A stretch of 64,000 nucleotides of DNA from an uncultured Ruminococcus sp. (GCA_900544395.1 UQVC01000001.1:1-64000); one strand, 5' to 3'; positions 45,701 through 54,745 are shown, numbered from the stretch's first letter. Notes: generated from the letters alone by a model not told the origin. Numbers and translations: made by a program.

Positions 45701-47626
45701 CTATAATCTGTATCCCAGCTCATACGCTGCCCGCACCGCTTCCAGTGCCTGTGCAACTTCTCTGGCGTCTCCGATTACATAGGTCTCATAGGTATCTTTG
45801 ATTTCTTCATACAATGGATTCCACGCTCTGGAACCAATTGCACAGACCACATGGGTGAATCCCGGATACCGGACTTCTCCTGCCGGTGTCTCCACAGTGA
45901 CCGTACCCTGCTCTAAGGATTTCACTTTCGCTCCTGTTATGATCTGGACTTGCTCCTGTTTCAGTCGTTTCATCGTTGGCACCAGATTATTTGGCACCAT
46001 TCCTTCTCCAATGTGCTCTGCCATCTCGATCAATGTCACTTTTGCCGCGCCTCTGGAGTGATGGAGCAGATATTCTGCTGTCTCGATTCCAACCATTCCA
46101 CCACCGATCACCGCAACATTTCCGCCCGGAATGGAAATCTTTCCGCTCAAAATGTCATTTGCTGCGATCATGTCCTCGTTTCCTTCTATCGGAAGGATCA
46201 GCGGCTTGGCGCCTGTTGCAAGAATCACAACATCTGGCTCTATTTCCTTTATCACCGTCTGATCTGCAAGGGTTTCATACCGGATCTCAACTCCATACCT
46301 GTCGCATTCTGCCTTCAGGTATACGATCCATTTTGAGATTTCCTGCTTAAACGGTGCCCGGCATGCCAGATTTAACTGACCTCCCGCTTTTTGTTCTTTT
46401 TCCGCCACAATGACATGATGTCCCCGTTTTGCAAGGATCCTTGCTGCCGCAAGTCCGGCAATTCCGGCTCCCACAACCAGAACCTTCTTTGCCTCTTTTG
46501 CCGGCTGTTCTTCAAACTCCAGTTCTCTTCCCGCCAGGGGATTGATCACACAGGAAGCCGGACGTCTCTTCGTCTGCTCTCCCACACATCCAACACCACA
46601 TGCCGCACATGGGGCGATTTCTTCATACCGTCCTTCTTTTGCCTTTTCCACAAAGTCAGGATCTGCCAGAAGCGCTCTTCCGATCACAACGCCATCTACT
46701 TCTTCTGCCTCCAGTACATCCTCTGCAAGCTTCGCATCCAGGATCTTTCCAACTGTGATCACCGGCTTTGTTGCCACTGCTTTGAGTTCTCTTGCTTCTT
46801 TGAGATTGGTAAATTCTTCTTCTCCGTGACATGGGATAATTTTATTACAGCGTTCGTATTGCGTTCCTCCGCTGATTTCAAAACAATCCACACCATGCTG
46901 TTCCAGATACGGGATCAAGCGCTTCATATCTTCTACGGTATTTCCCTGTAGATCCCTCTCACTTCCTGACATTCTCAGGATGATTGGGAACTCTGTTCCA
47001 CAAGTCTCTTTGATGGCATCCAGCACTTCAAACAACAGGCGGGCACGGTTCAAAAGACTTCCTCCATATTCATCCGTCCGCTTGTTGCGCAGCGGAGACA
47101 AAAACGATCCCAACAACATGTATGCATGTGCGCAATGCAGTTCGATCCCGTCAAATCCGGCATCTTTTGCTGCTTTGCTGGCTTTTGCATAAAGTGCTAC
47201 AATTCCCGGCAGTTCTTCTTTTGCCAGCTCTCTTGTCATCTGCGCCATAGAGTTTGGATATGCACTGCTGGCTACCGGAGGGATCCCATAAAACGCACTG
47301 ACGCTCTCCGGTCCCGGATGTGTGATCTGCGGAATGATCTTGCATCCGTATGCATGGATCTGATCCGTAAAACTCTTATATTTTTTAATGCTCTCTTCAT
47401 CCCGAAAACAAAGTGTATTTCCAAGATATGGTACCTTCGGATCCACGCTGGTGGCATCCACGATAATGCAGCCCACGCCTCCTTTGGCTCTTCTCAGCCA
47501 GTAGCCTGCCATCTTTTCATTCACCGTTCCGTCCTGGCTTTCATACCCCAGTGACATCGGAGCCATAAATGTTCTGTTTTTGATTTCCATCCCCGCAATC
47601 TGAAGCGGTGTATACATTTTCTTCAT
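45701..47626 (-). CDS. Old-Yellow-Enzyme-type Fe-S flavoprotein reductase (second gene)
   Basis: 641 residues, the 2,4-dienoyl-CoA reductase / BaiCD-BaiH architecture. An FMN TIM barrel (about 1-335) carries the proton-donor region HCAHAYMLLGSFLSP near residue 164. A 4Fe-4S site is formed by Cys340, 343, 347 and 359 (CAACGVGC...C). A C-terminal FAD/NAD(P) domain begins VLVVGAGIAGLAAARIL near 382. Such enzymes reduce activated C=C bonds of enoyl-CoAs, bile acid, steroid or plant-derived compounds; the substrate is not deducible. It lies 12 bases after a paralogue with GTAGGAGG before the ATG. Confidence 0.93.
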   Translation of the reverse strand: MKKMYTPLQIAGMEIKNRTFMAPMSLGYESQDGTVNEKMAGYWLRRAKGGVGCIIVDATSVDPKVPYLGNTLCFRDEESIKKYKSFTDQIHAYGCKIIPQITHPGPESVSAFYGIPPVASSAYPNSMAQMTRELAKEELPGIVALYAKASKAAKDAGFDGIELHCAHAYMLLGSFLSPLRNKRTDEYGGSLLNRARLLFEVLDAIKETCGTEFPIILRMSGSERDLQGNTVEDMKRLIPYLEQHGVDCFEISGGTQYERCNKIIPCHGEEEFTNLKEARELKAVATKPVITVGKILDAKLAEDVLEAEEVDGVVIGRALLADPDFVEKAKEGRYEEIAPCAACGVGCVGEQTKRRPASCVINPLAGRELEFEEQPAKEAKKVLVVGAGIAGLAAARILAKRGHHVIVAEKEQKAGGQLNLACRAPFKQEISKWIVYLKAECDRYGVEIRYETLADQTVIKEIEPDVVILATGAKPLILPIEGNEDMIAANDILSGKISIPGGNVAVIGGGMVGIETAEYLLHHSRGAAKVTLIEMAEHIGEGMVPNNLVPTMKRLKQEQVQIITGAKVKSLEQGTVTVETPAGEVRYPGFTHVVCAIGSRAWNPLYEEIKDTYETYVIGDAREVAQALEAVRAAYELGYRL

Positions 47627-47638
47627 ACTCTGATCCTC

Positions 47639-49558
47639 CTACAGTGTTCTGGCAACTTCAAATCCTTCGGCAATGGCATCCAGCGCTCTTCTTGCTGATT
47701 TGGCATCTCCGATCACATGATATGGGATGTCTCTCTTCTCACATACCTCCGCAAGTGCATGAGAATCATTGGCTGCAAATCCAACCGCAAACACAGCACA
47801 GTCGCATGGAACCAAGGTGCCGTCTTCCAGAACGATTCCTTCTTCTGTAAATCTGCAGACTTTGCTGTTTGGAAGCAGTTTGACCTGCAACTGCTGCATC
47901 TTCATCATCACCGCAATCTTACGCAGACTTCCCAGATCACTTCCAATACTGTCCTTCATCTCCAGAACGGTCACTTCACATCCATCGGTTGCCAGTGTAT
48001 CCGCTGTCTCCAGACCGACCAGACCGCCGCCGATGACTGCAACTTTTCCTTTCGGATGCACTTCATGACGAAGTACTTCCGGAGCAGATACATGAGAAAG
48101 TTTGTCCATGCCTTCCAGCCGGATCTCAATCGGGGAGGAACCAATTGCCAGAATAACTGCATCCACATCCGCATTTTCCAGCATCTGTGCATCCACTTTT
48201 GTGTTCTTATGAACGGTCACCAGTTTTTCTACCTGATCTGCCATTTCCATGGCTGCGGATTTCATCTCCGCTTTTCCCGGAGCTTCTCCTGCCAGCAGAA
48301 ATTCTCCGCCCAGCGCATCCGACGCCTCAAACAATGTCACTTTATGACCTCTTTCCTGAAGCACCTTTGCTGCTTCCATTCCGGCTACTCCACCGCCGAT
48401 CACCCAGACATTCTTCGGCTCTTCTGCTTTTTTCAGATCGTATTCTGCTTCGTGACCGATCATCGGATTTCTCATACAGGTGATATGCGGTCTGTTTGCC
48501 ACATCGCAGAATCCATCGTAGCATCCCTGATTGCAGCCCACGCAGTGTACGATCTCGTCCACTCTTCCCTGCTGCGCCTTATTTACAAACTCCGGATCTG
48601 CCAGCTGTGCTCTTCCCATAACAACCAGATCCACTTTCTCCTCTGCCAGGATTTCTTCTGCCAGTGCTGCAGTGTTGATCCTTCCCACACCAACCGTCAG
48701 CATCCCTGTTTCTTTGCGGATTCTGGCTGCATTTTCGATATTAAATCCGTTTGGCACATCAATCGGCGGTACTTCATACATGGAAGCTGCCGTAATGATA
48801 TTTCCTCTGGATACATCCAGGACATCTACACCATGTTCTTTTGCAATCTTGCAGAATCGGATCACATCCTCAATGGTCAGTCCATCTTGCAGCATATCAT
48901 CCTGTGCATCGATCCGGATAAACAACGGCATTCCTTCCGGCATATTGCGTCTCAGTTCATCAATGACCTCCAACGGGAATCTGCAGCGATTCTCAAAGCT
49001 TCCGCCGTACTCATCTTCTCTGTGGTTAAATCCTGCACTCAAGAACGAATGCGGCAGATAATTGTGCGCCAGATGAAATTCCAGACAGTCATATCCTGCT
49101 TCTACCGCTCTGACTGCTGCCTTTCCATAGCAAGCGATCACTTCCTGGATCTGCTCCTTTGTAATAGCCGGCAGTGTATATGGTCCAAAATTCATATCCG
49201 AAACCACAAGCATCTGTGCTTTTGGATCCATGGAAGCTGCGATCGAACCCTGCCAGAGCTGGATCCCTGCTTTCCCCCCATTCTCATGGATCGCATCGGT
49301 CAGTTTCCTGTGCCCTTCGATCAGATGATCTTCACTGATCGATACAAAATGTGCCGGAGCACTAGGGGTATGTACTGCTGCAACCTCTACAATATTCAGC
49401 GCACAGCCTCCTTTTGCCCGTGCCGCGTGATAAGCGATCAACTTGTCTGTCACCGCTCCGTTCTCATCTGCCATTCTCGTCCCCATTGCCGGCAGGATAA
49501 TTCTGTTTTTCAGCTCCATATCCCGAATCTGGATGGGAGCAAATACGTGTTCAAACAT
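47639..49558 (-). CDS. Old-Yellow-Enzyme-type Fe-S flavoprotein reductase (first gene)
   Basis: 639 residues with the same three-part layout as its downstream paralogue: FMN barrel with FHLAHNYLPHSFLS near residue 161, cluster cysteines 339, 342, 346 and 361 (CVGCNQGC...C), and a dinucleotide domain starting VWVIGGGVAGMEAAKVL near 384. The two differ clearly in the barrel, so they probably act on different bonds or isomers of one substrate, as BaiCD and BaiH do. GAGGAGG precedes the ATG. The promoter has a TATAAT but no good -35. Confidence 0.93.
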   Translation of the reverse strand: MFEHVFAPIQIRDMELKNRIILPAMGTRMADENGAVTDKLIAYHAARAKGGCALNIVEVAAVHTPSAPAHFVSISEDHLIEGHRKLTDAIHENGGKAGIQLWQGSIAASMDPKAQMLVVSDMNFGPYTLPAITKEQIQEVIACYGKAAVRAVEAGYDCLEFHLAHNYLPHSFLSAGFNHREDEYGGSFENRCRFPLEVIDELRRNMPEGMPLFIRIDAQDDMLQDGLTIEDVIRFCKIAKEHGVDVLDVSRGNIITAASMYEVPPIDVPNGFNIENAARIRKETGMLTVGVGRINTAALAEEILAEEKVDLVVMGRAQLADPEFVNKAQQGRVDEIVHCVGCNQGCYDGFCDVANRPHITCMRNPMIGHEAEYDLKKAEEPKNVWVIGGGVAGMEAAKVLQERGHKVTLFEASDALGGEFLLAGEAPGKAEMKSAAMEMADQVEKLVTVHKNTKVDAQMLENADVDAVILAIGSSPIEIRLEGMDKLSHVSAPEVLRHEVHPKGKVAVIGGGLVGLETADTLATDGCEVTVLEMKDSIGSDLGSLRKIAVMMKMQQLQVKLLPNSKVCRFTEEGIVLEDGTLVPCDCAVFAVGFAANDSHALAEVCEKRDIPYHVIGDAKSARRALDAIAEGFEVARTL

Positions 49559-49585
49559 CTTGTGATACCTCCTCGTTTTGCTTTT

Positions 49586-49632
49586 ATTATAGGGCAGCCA
49601 AGAAGAAATAGATATGCATATTTTCCAATATG
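49586..49632 (-). promoter_or_regulatory. Activator-type promoter of the two reductase genes
   Basis: TATAAT (49586-49591, minus strand) without a consensus -35; an inverted repeat CATATT-TTCC-AATATG (49617-49632) sits just upstream of the -35 position, where an activator would bind. Confidence 0.55.
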
Positions 49633-49640
49633 ATTATCAA

Positions 49641-50834
49641 TTATTTACATCGATGAAATCTCCGATATTCACTCGGTGTCTGATTCATGTATTTTGTAAA
49701 ACTTCTCTGAAAAGAGGAAATACTGCCAAATCCAACGTCACTGCTGATCTGGGTCACCGCCCGGTCCGTAGCACTTAAATAACTGCAGGCGATCCGGATA
49801 CGGACTTCTTCCAATAATTCCTGTACACTTTTTCCAAACTGCTCTTTCGCTCTTTTTTCCAGCAGATAGGCATTCTTTTTTAACTCCTGTTCCATCTCCT
49901 GGATCTGAAACGGCTTCTGAAAATGCAGCATAAGATATTCCAGAATCTGCAGTCCCTCTTCCTCTGACTGCATCTGTACTCCATTTCCAATATGCCGGCT
50001 CTGATATTCTCTTACACTGACCTTCTGATAGCGTTTAAATACTCTGTAAAAATCCTCGATGTTCGTAAATCCAAGATAATCGCTGATGTACTGAAGATTC
50101 AGATCCGGAAAATGCAGCAGCGCGCAGGCATTGTAAATTTTCCCCATCTTCTGAAGCTGGAAAAACGTATATCCGCACTGCTTTTCGATGTTCCGGTTCA
50201 GCGTCACTGCTGACATCCCGGCTTCTCTTGCGTATTCTTCCAAAGAAACGGTTTTGCTCGTATCCAAAAGAACTCTCTGGATCACATTCCAGACCGGCTG
50301 CTTCTTTTCCGGATTCTTTTGCCTCTTTTCCATGGCATACCTGCAATACAGCGCATGCAGCTGCATCGCCAGATAAATACTGATGTTTTGCGCTGAAAAC
50401 CGCTGTTCCCGTTCTTCCTCCAAAAGTTCTTCCAGAATCCGTTCCACCCGCTTTTGTTCCCGTTCTTCTAACAGGAGAACGGGCCGAACTCCATACATCA
50501 AAATTTCATTTTCCCGTGTCTGACGCTTCTCAAAACATAAAAACATAAACAATCCAATATGAAAGGAAACCTTGACACAGTGCAGTGGTTTCCGAATGGT
50601 CTCTATGTGATAAAACAGATGCATGTACAGGCAGAAAAAACTCCCCGCCTGTACATGGAATTTTTCGCCGTTGATCCAGATATCTGCATCCCCGCTTTTC
50701 ACATAATAGAGTTCCGTCTGTTCATGAAACTGCTGTGCCACAGGTTTCGTAATCCTCTGCTGGGCAACATGAATCTGTTTTTCCTTCAAATTGTAATAGT
50801 CAATCCCGGTGAACCAGTCCTTCTGATACCACAT
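49641..50834 (-). CDS. AraC-type regulator with two AraC DNA-binding regions
   Basis: 397 residues. An N-terminal cupin-like sensor (about 25-100) is followed by an AraC HTH pair at about 182-280 (YISDYLGFTNIEDFYRVFKRYQ) and a second, C-terminal one at about 295-397 (TQISSDVGFGSISSFQRSFTKYMNQTPSEYRRF). Ordinary AraC proteins have one such region of about 100 residues. It sits directly upstream of the two reductases and overlaps the end of the MATE gene by 35 bases, so it probably controls this locus. AGAAAGGAAAA precedes the ATG. Confidence 0.88.
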   Translation of the reverse strand: MWYQKDWFTGIDYYNLKEKQIHVAQQRITKPVAQQFHEQTELYYVKSGDADIWINGEKFHVQAGSFFCLYMHLFYHIETIRKPLHCVKVSFHIGLFMFLCFEKRQTRENEILMYGVRPVLLLEEREQKRVERILEELLEEEREQRFSAQNISIYLAMQLHALYCRYAMEKRQKNPEKKQPVWNVIQRVLLDTSKTVSLEEYAREAGMSAVTLNRNIEKQCGYTFFQLQKMGKIYNACALLHFPDLNLQYISDYLGFTNIEDFYRVFKRYQKVSVREYQSRHIGNGVQMQSEEEGLQILEYLMLHFQKPFQIQEMEQELKKNAYLLEKRAKEQFGKSVQELLEEVRIRIACSYLSATDRAVTQISSDVGFGSISSFQRSFTKYMNQTPSEYRRFHRCK

Positions 50835-52146
50835 CGCTTTTTCCTTTCTTCTGTCTGATATATCGTATGGCGAGAATCCCGTACTGTAAAAAGATTCCCA
50901 GATAAATCCCCGGCAGTCCCATACTCATCCCTGCCCCGATCACTCCCATACCTGCAAGTATAGAAGCAACTGCAGTATTCAGAAATACAAAACGTTCTTT
51001 TCCGATTCCCTGCAAATACAGCATTTCAAATCGATAGAAAACTTTGATTATCAGAATCACTGCAGGCATCCAGAAAATCCCGGTCGCTGCATCTATAAGC
51101 TTTTGATCTGCTATGATCCAGCCAAATATGCTGTCCGAAAAAATCTTGCACACACCGGAAGCTGCCAGGACAACCATAACTGCTGTCTGTATTCCTGCCT
51201 TCTGATATTGTCTCGCCTTCTTATCGTCTCCTGCCCCATTGCTCTGTAATACATAAGTCTGCGCAGCCGCAGCATATGCATAAATCGGAAGTTCCAAGAT
51301 TCCACCGATTAAATCCAACAATTTATAAATTGCCATCTCCTCAGAGCCCAATCGTGCTGCTGCCACAGACACAGCAAATACAAATATCGTATTTTCAAAT
51401 AAATCCTGCCCTAACAGTGGAAGGTAAAGTTTCCCAATCTTTTGCAATATTTTTCTTCGCACTGCATTGGGGATTCTGCATTGTCTGACATTTTTTCTGC
51501 TTTCTTTCCAATAGACTGTCTGGTAGACCAACACGCCACAGCCCAATCCGATCACACTTCCTCATGCTGCTCCCGATATCCCCATGCATGGAAATCCCGC
51601 AATTCCATAAACAAGCACAAAATCAAACCATAAATTTACTACTGTAGAGACTCCTGTCACTACCAGTGCAATCCTGGTATTTTTCTGATTTCTGAAATAC
51701 ACACTGTACTGAAAAATGAGAAGATTTTCCAATACTGTAATGGATGCCGGATAAAAATAGCTCAATAATTCCTGAAGTTCATTTCCCCGGATCTTATATA
51801 TACTCTGAAAAAATACCCTGCCAAACATCAAACTGAGGAGGAAAAATCCACAGCCGATCCAAATGACCAGTTTTCTGCTTACAAGAAAGACTGTCCAAAA
51901 TCCAGACTCATCCTGTTCTCCCTTCTTTTCTGCAGCCAGAATATGAAACGCGGAAGACAGCATTCCCAAAGCTCCCGTGACCCCATATAACACAACAGAT
52001 GCAATTCCAACCAGGGCGAAATCCCGGGTGGAATACTGCCCTATGATTGCCTGATCAAACACTTCAAACAGACTGGTCAGTACATAATGACATAAAATCG
52101 GACAAGCCATCCGATGCAATTCTCGAATTTCTTTTCTAGTTTCCAT
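50800..52146 (-). pseudogene. MATE family efflux transporter, interrupted by one in-frame stop
   Basis: Two open pieces lie in the same reading frame. The first starts at the ATG at 52146 (GAAGGAGAAC before it) and ends at a TGA at 51562-51564 after GISGAA; the second continues GSVIGLGCGVLVYQ to 50800. Together they give about 448 residues and 12 membrane segments, the full MATE length. MATE proteins usually have Trp at this point (GAAW), so a TGG to TGA change explains the break. Apart from this codon the sequence looks intact, so the mutation is recent, a sequencing error, or read through. Confidence 0.85.
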
Positions 52147-52168
52147 TTTGTTCTCCTTCTGTCCATAA

Positions 52169-52199
52169 AATATGTTCATTTTCAAAGGAGAATATGTTC
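52169..52199 (-). promoter_or_regulatory. Direct repeats upstream of the MATE gene
   Basis: AATATGTTC occurs twice on the plus strand (starting 52169 and 52191), 22 bases apart, about two helix turns. Same orientation and spacing are typical of AraC-family sites. The rest of 52200-52318 shows nothing recognisable. Confidence 0.4.
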
Positions 52200-52318
52200 G
52201 TATCGCCTATTCTCCCAATAGGCCGATTACATGCGCATATATCATAAATATCCCTCTTTTCATACCTTAAATGCTGGAAATAATTCTTCTGTCACACACA
52301 AATCTATTTATGTATACG

Positions 52319-52357
52319 AAAAAACCCCCATCCTACTGTAATCCAATAGAATAGAGG
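52319..52357 (-). terminator. Terminator of tRNA-Leu
   Basis: On the minus strand CCTCTATTCTA pairs with TAGGATGGGGG (11 bp with G.T pairs) and is followed by six T. Confidence 0.8.
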
Positions 52358-52364
52358 TCAGTAA

Positions 52365-52447
52365 TGCGGATGATGGGACTTGAACCCATACGTAGTCACC
52401 TACGCAAGATTTTGAGTCTTGTGCGTCTGCCATTCCGCCACATCCGC
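52365..52447 (-). tRNA. tRNA-Leu (anticodon CAA)
   Basis: 83-nt class II tRNA. The acceptor GCGGATG pairs with CATCCGC, discriminator A. The anticodon stem CAAGA/TCTTG has loop CTCAAAA, giving anticodon CAA (codon UUG). The long variable arm CGTAGGTGACTACG is typical of tRNA-Leu, and the T arm is GGGTTCAAGTCCC. CCA is not encoded. Confidence 0.95.
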
Positions 52448-52521
52448 TTATGTCTGGGAGCATCTTTCGCTCCCGAACAAAAAATATATTACCACAGATT
52501 ATTTTGCTTTGCAAGTCTTTT

Positions 52522-53796
52522 TTAATTTTTTATCAATTTTTTTCCAATTTCAAAGCAGTCAAAGGTTGCGAAGTAATCGGACGGACGTTCTGCACGGCGG
52601 ATCATCTGGACGCTTCCATCTTCTTTTAATAAAAGTTCTGCGTGTTTTAACTTTCCATTATAGCTGTATCCCATAGCAAACCCATGTGCACCGGTATCAT
52701 GGATGACAAGGTAATCTCCTTTTTCAATTTTCGGAAGCATTCTGTCGATTGCAAATTTATCATTGTTTTCACAAAGAGATCCTGTAACATCATATTTATG
52801 GTCATGTGGTGCATCTTCTTTTCCCATCACTGTGATGTGGTGGTATGCCCCGTACATTGCCGGGCGCATCAGATCAACCGCACAGGCATCTACGCCAATA
52901 TATTCTTTGTGAGTATGCTTTTCATGGATTGCTGTTGTGACCAGACATCCGTATGGCCCCATCATAAAACGTCCAAGCTCGGTATAGATTGCCACATCTC
53001 CCATTCCTGCCGGAACAAGAACCTCTTCATAGACACGGCGAACCCCTTCTCCGATGACACGGATATCGTTCGGCTCCTGATCCGGTGTATACGGAATTCC
53101 GATTCCTCCGGACAGGTTAATAAATTTAATATGGGCTCCTGTTTCTTTCTGAAGTTTGACTGCCTGTTCAAACAATACCTTCGCCAGCATCGGGTAATAC
53201 TCATTCGTCACTGTATTGCTTGCCAGAAATGCATGGATTCCAAATTCCTTCGCACCTTTGCTCTTGAGGATTTTGAATGCATCAAATAACTGCTCTGTCG
53301 TCATTCCATATTTTGCATCTCCCGGATTATCCATAATGTCATTGCTGATCTTAAATAATCCACCCGGATTATACCGGCAACTGATGGTCTCCGGAATATA
53401 TCCGATTGTCTTTTCCAAAAAATCGATGTGTGTGATATCATCCAGATTGATGATCGCACCTAATTTTTCTGCCAGTACATAATCCTCTGCCGGAGTGTCA
53501 TTGGAAGAAAACATGATCTCTTCTCCCACGGCTCCGATCGCTTCTGACAGCATCAGTTCTGTATAGGAAGAACAGTCGCATCCACAGCCGTATTCTCTCA
53601 AAATGTCGATCAGAAATGGATTGGGGCATGCTTTGACTGCAAAATATTCTTTATATCCCGGATTCCAGGAAAAAGCATCTCTGAGCGCTTTTACGTTTTC
53701 CCGGATTCCTTTCTCATCATATAAATGAAATGGTGTCGGATAGTTTTTTACGATCTCATCCAACTGTTCTTTTGTCACAAATGGTGTTTTATTCAT
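52522..53796 (-). CDS. lysA: Diaminopimelate decarboxylase
   Basis: 424 residues, PLP-dependent fold III decarboxylase that makes lysine from meso-diaminopimelate. The PLP lysine is in EYFAVKACPNP near residue 52. LSGGIGIPYTP (near 228) and the C-terminal DTGAHGFAMGYSYNG near 385 are conserved. The catalytic Cys region GSLCENND lies near 345. GCGAGGAGAAC precedes the ATG. It belongs to the variant LysA group of Clostridia, slightly different from Bacillus LysA; other group IV decarboxylases are less likely. Confidence 0.9.
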   Translation of the reverse strand: MNKTPFVTKEQLDEIVKNYPTPFHLYDEKGIRENVKALRDAFSWNPGYKEYFAVKACPNPFLIDILREYGCGCDCSSYTELMLSEAIGAVGEEIMFSSNDTPAEDYVLAEKLGAIINLDDITHIDFLEKTIGYIPETISCRYNPGGLFKISNDIMDNPGDAKYGMTTEQLFDAFKILKSKGAKEFGIHAFLASNTVTNEYYPMLAKVLFEQAVKLQKETGAHIKFINLSGGIGIPYTPDQEPNDIRVIGEGVRRVYEEVLVPAGMGDVAIYTELGRFMMGPYGCLVTTAIHEKHTHKEYIGVDACAVDLMRPAMYGAYHHITVMGKEDAPHDHKYDVTGSLCENNDKFAIDRMLPKIEKGDYLVIHDTGAHGFAMGYSYNGKLKHAELLLKEDGSVQMIRRAERPSDYFATFDCFEIGKKLIKN

Positions 53797-53866
53797 GATA
53801 TCTGTTCTCCTCGCTGTAATTGAATCAATTTTATCTCATTGACCTTTATTCCATATTTTCGCTATT

Positions 53867-54487
53867 TCAGTCTACATCTTTGTCCGCCAAATCTTTCGCC
53901 TTAAACACATAATAACCTTCATAGTAATAACTGTGATCAATACCCTTCATATAGATTTCTTGATCATTTATATTCTCCGTCAGGGCATTTTTCAGAAGAA
54001 TTTTAATTTCAATATCTTTGATTGGACTTCGCTCCATGGCAAGCAGATAATCCTCTTTATCTACCTTACTCCAATCAACTACATAGCCGATTTCCTTTTT
54101 CAGCATCAGATCAAGCCATAATCTTGTGCTTCTCCCATTCCCTTCCCGGAACGGATGCGCCACATTCATTTCCACATATTTTTCAACAATTTCATCAAAA
54201 GTTGACTGGGGCATTTTGTCTATGCTCTCCAGAGCCGATTCCAAATACATCAACGGAGCAAATCGAAAATTGCCTTTTGAAATATTAACCTTGCGTAATT
54301 TACCGGCAAAATCATAAATCTCCTGAAAAAGATATTTGTGAATCCTCGTAAGACTTTGATAAGTACCTGGCTCCAATGTCTCGAAAAAGCCATTTTCAAA
54401 CATTTCAAGAGCTTTTTGCTTACTTATCTTTTCCTCTGCCCTTGCCAATTCCGTCGAATCCGTAACGCCCAATTTATTCTCAAGCAT
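53867..54487 (-). CDS. Fic family protein adenylyltransferase-like
   Basis: 206 residues. The catalytic motif HPFREGNGR starts at His111, the full HPFx[DE]GN[GK]R form, so AMP transfer to a target protein is possible. An SYYYEG stretch near the C-terminus (Ser186-Gly191) matches the [ST]xxxE[GN] inhibitory motif of class III Fic proteins, which self-inhibit. The start is placed at the ATG at 54487 (GAGGGAAG upstream); an ATG at 54517 lacks a ribosome binding site. No separate antitoxin gene is adjacent. The DNA is more AT-rich than its neighbours. Confidence 0.9.
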   Translation of the reverse strand: MLENKLGVTDSTELARAEEKISKQKALEMFENGFFETLEPGTYQSLTRIHKYLFQEIYDFAGKLRKVNISKGNFRFAPLMYLESALESIDKMPQSTFDEIVEKYVEMNVAHPFREGNGRSTRLWLDLMLKKEIGYVVDWSKVDKEDYLLAMERSPIKDIEIKILLKNALTENINDQEIYMKGIDHSYYYEGYYVFKAKDLADKDVD

Positions 54488-54572
54488 AACTTCCCTCACA
54501 TTCTTCATGCGATTCATTTTTCAGTCACAATTCTATCGTTATCAATATACCATCTCGTGGTCAAATACCGGT

Positions 54573-54586
54573 TCATGCAGGCATGA
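54573..54586. promoter_or_regulatory. Palindrome upstream of the fic gene
   Basis: TCATGC-AG-GCATGA is a perfect 6+6 dyad about 90 bases before the fic start and a few bases upstream of a possible TTGACC -35. It may be an operator. Confidence 0.35.
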
Positions 54587-54680
54587 CAGATATTCCTGCG
54601 TTATTATACCATAATGTCAGCAAGAAATCCAATTCCTTGTAAAATTTGATGGAAAACTCAAAAAAACTATTTAGAAAAGA

Positions 54681-54745
54681 AAAATACGAATCTCTCGCAG
54701 AAAGTCAGGTGCGAAAAGCACTCATTTCTAAAGGAGATTCGTATT
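54681..54745 (-). terminator. Large composite hairpin downstream of pyk
   Basis: A perfect 13-bp inverted repeat AAATACGAATCTC / GAGATTCGTATTT (54681-54693, 54733-54745) encloses 39 bases that hold an inner GTGC/GCAC hairpin. On the minus strand it is followed by TTCTTTTC, so it can end the pyk transcript, but it is larger and more complex than the other terminators here. The remaining 54487-54800 gap shows only the fic upstream region. Confidence 0.65.

Noticed and set aside
47717..49633. A 638-codon open frame on the plus strand, antisense to the first flavin reductase
   Set aside because: It mirrors the real gene over its whole length, has no ribosome binding site or family motif and its protein is rich in Cys, His and Phe. 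It is a by-product of the codon pattern of the minus-strand gene.
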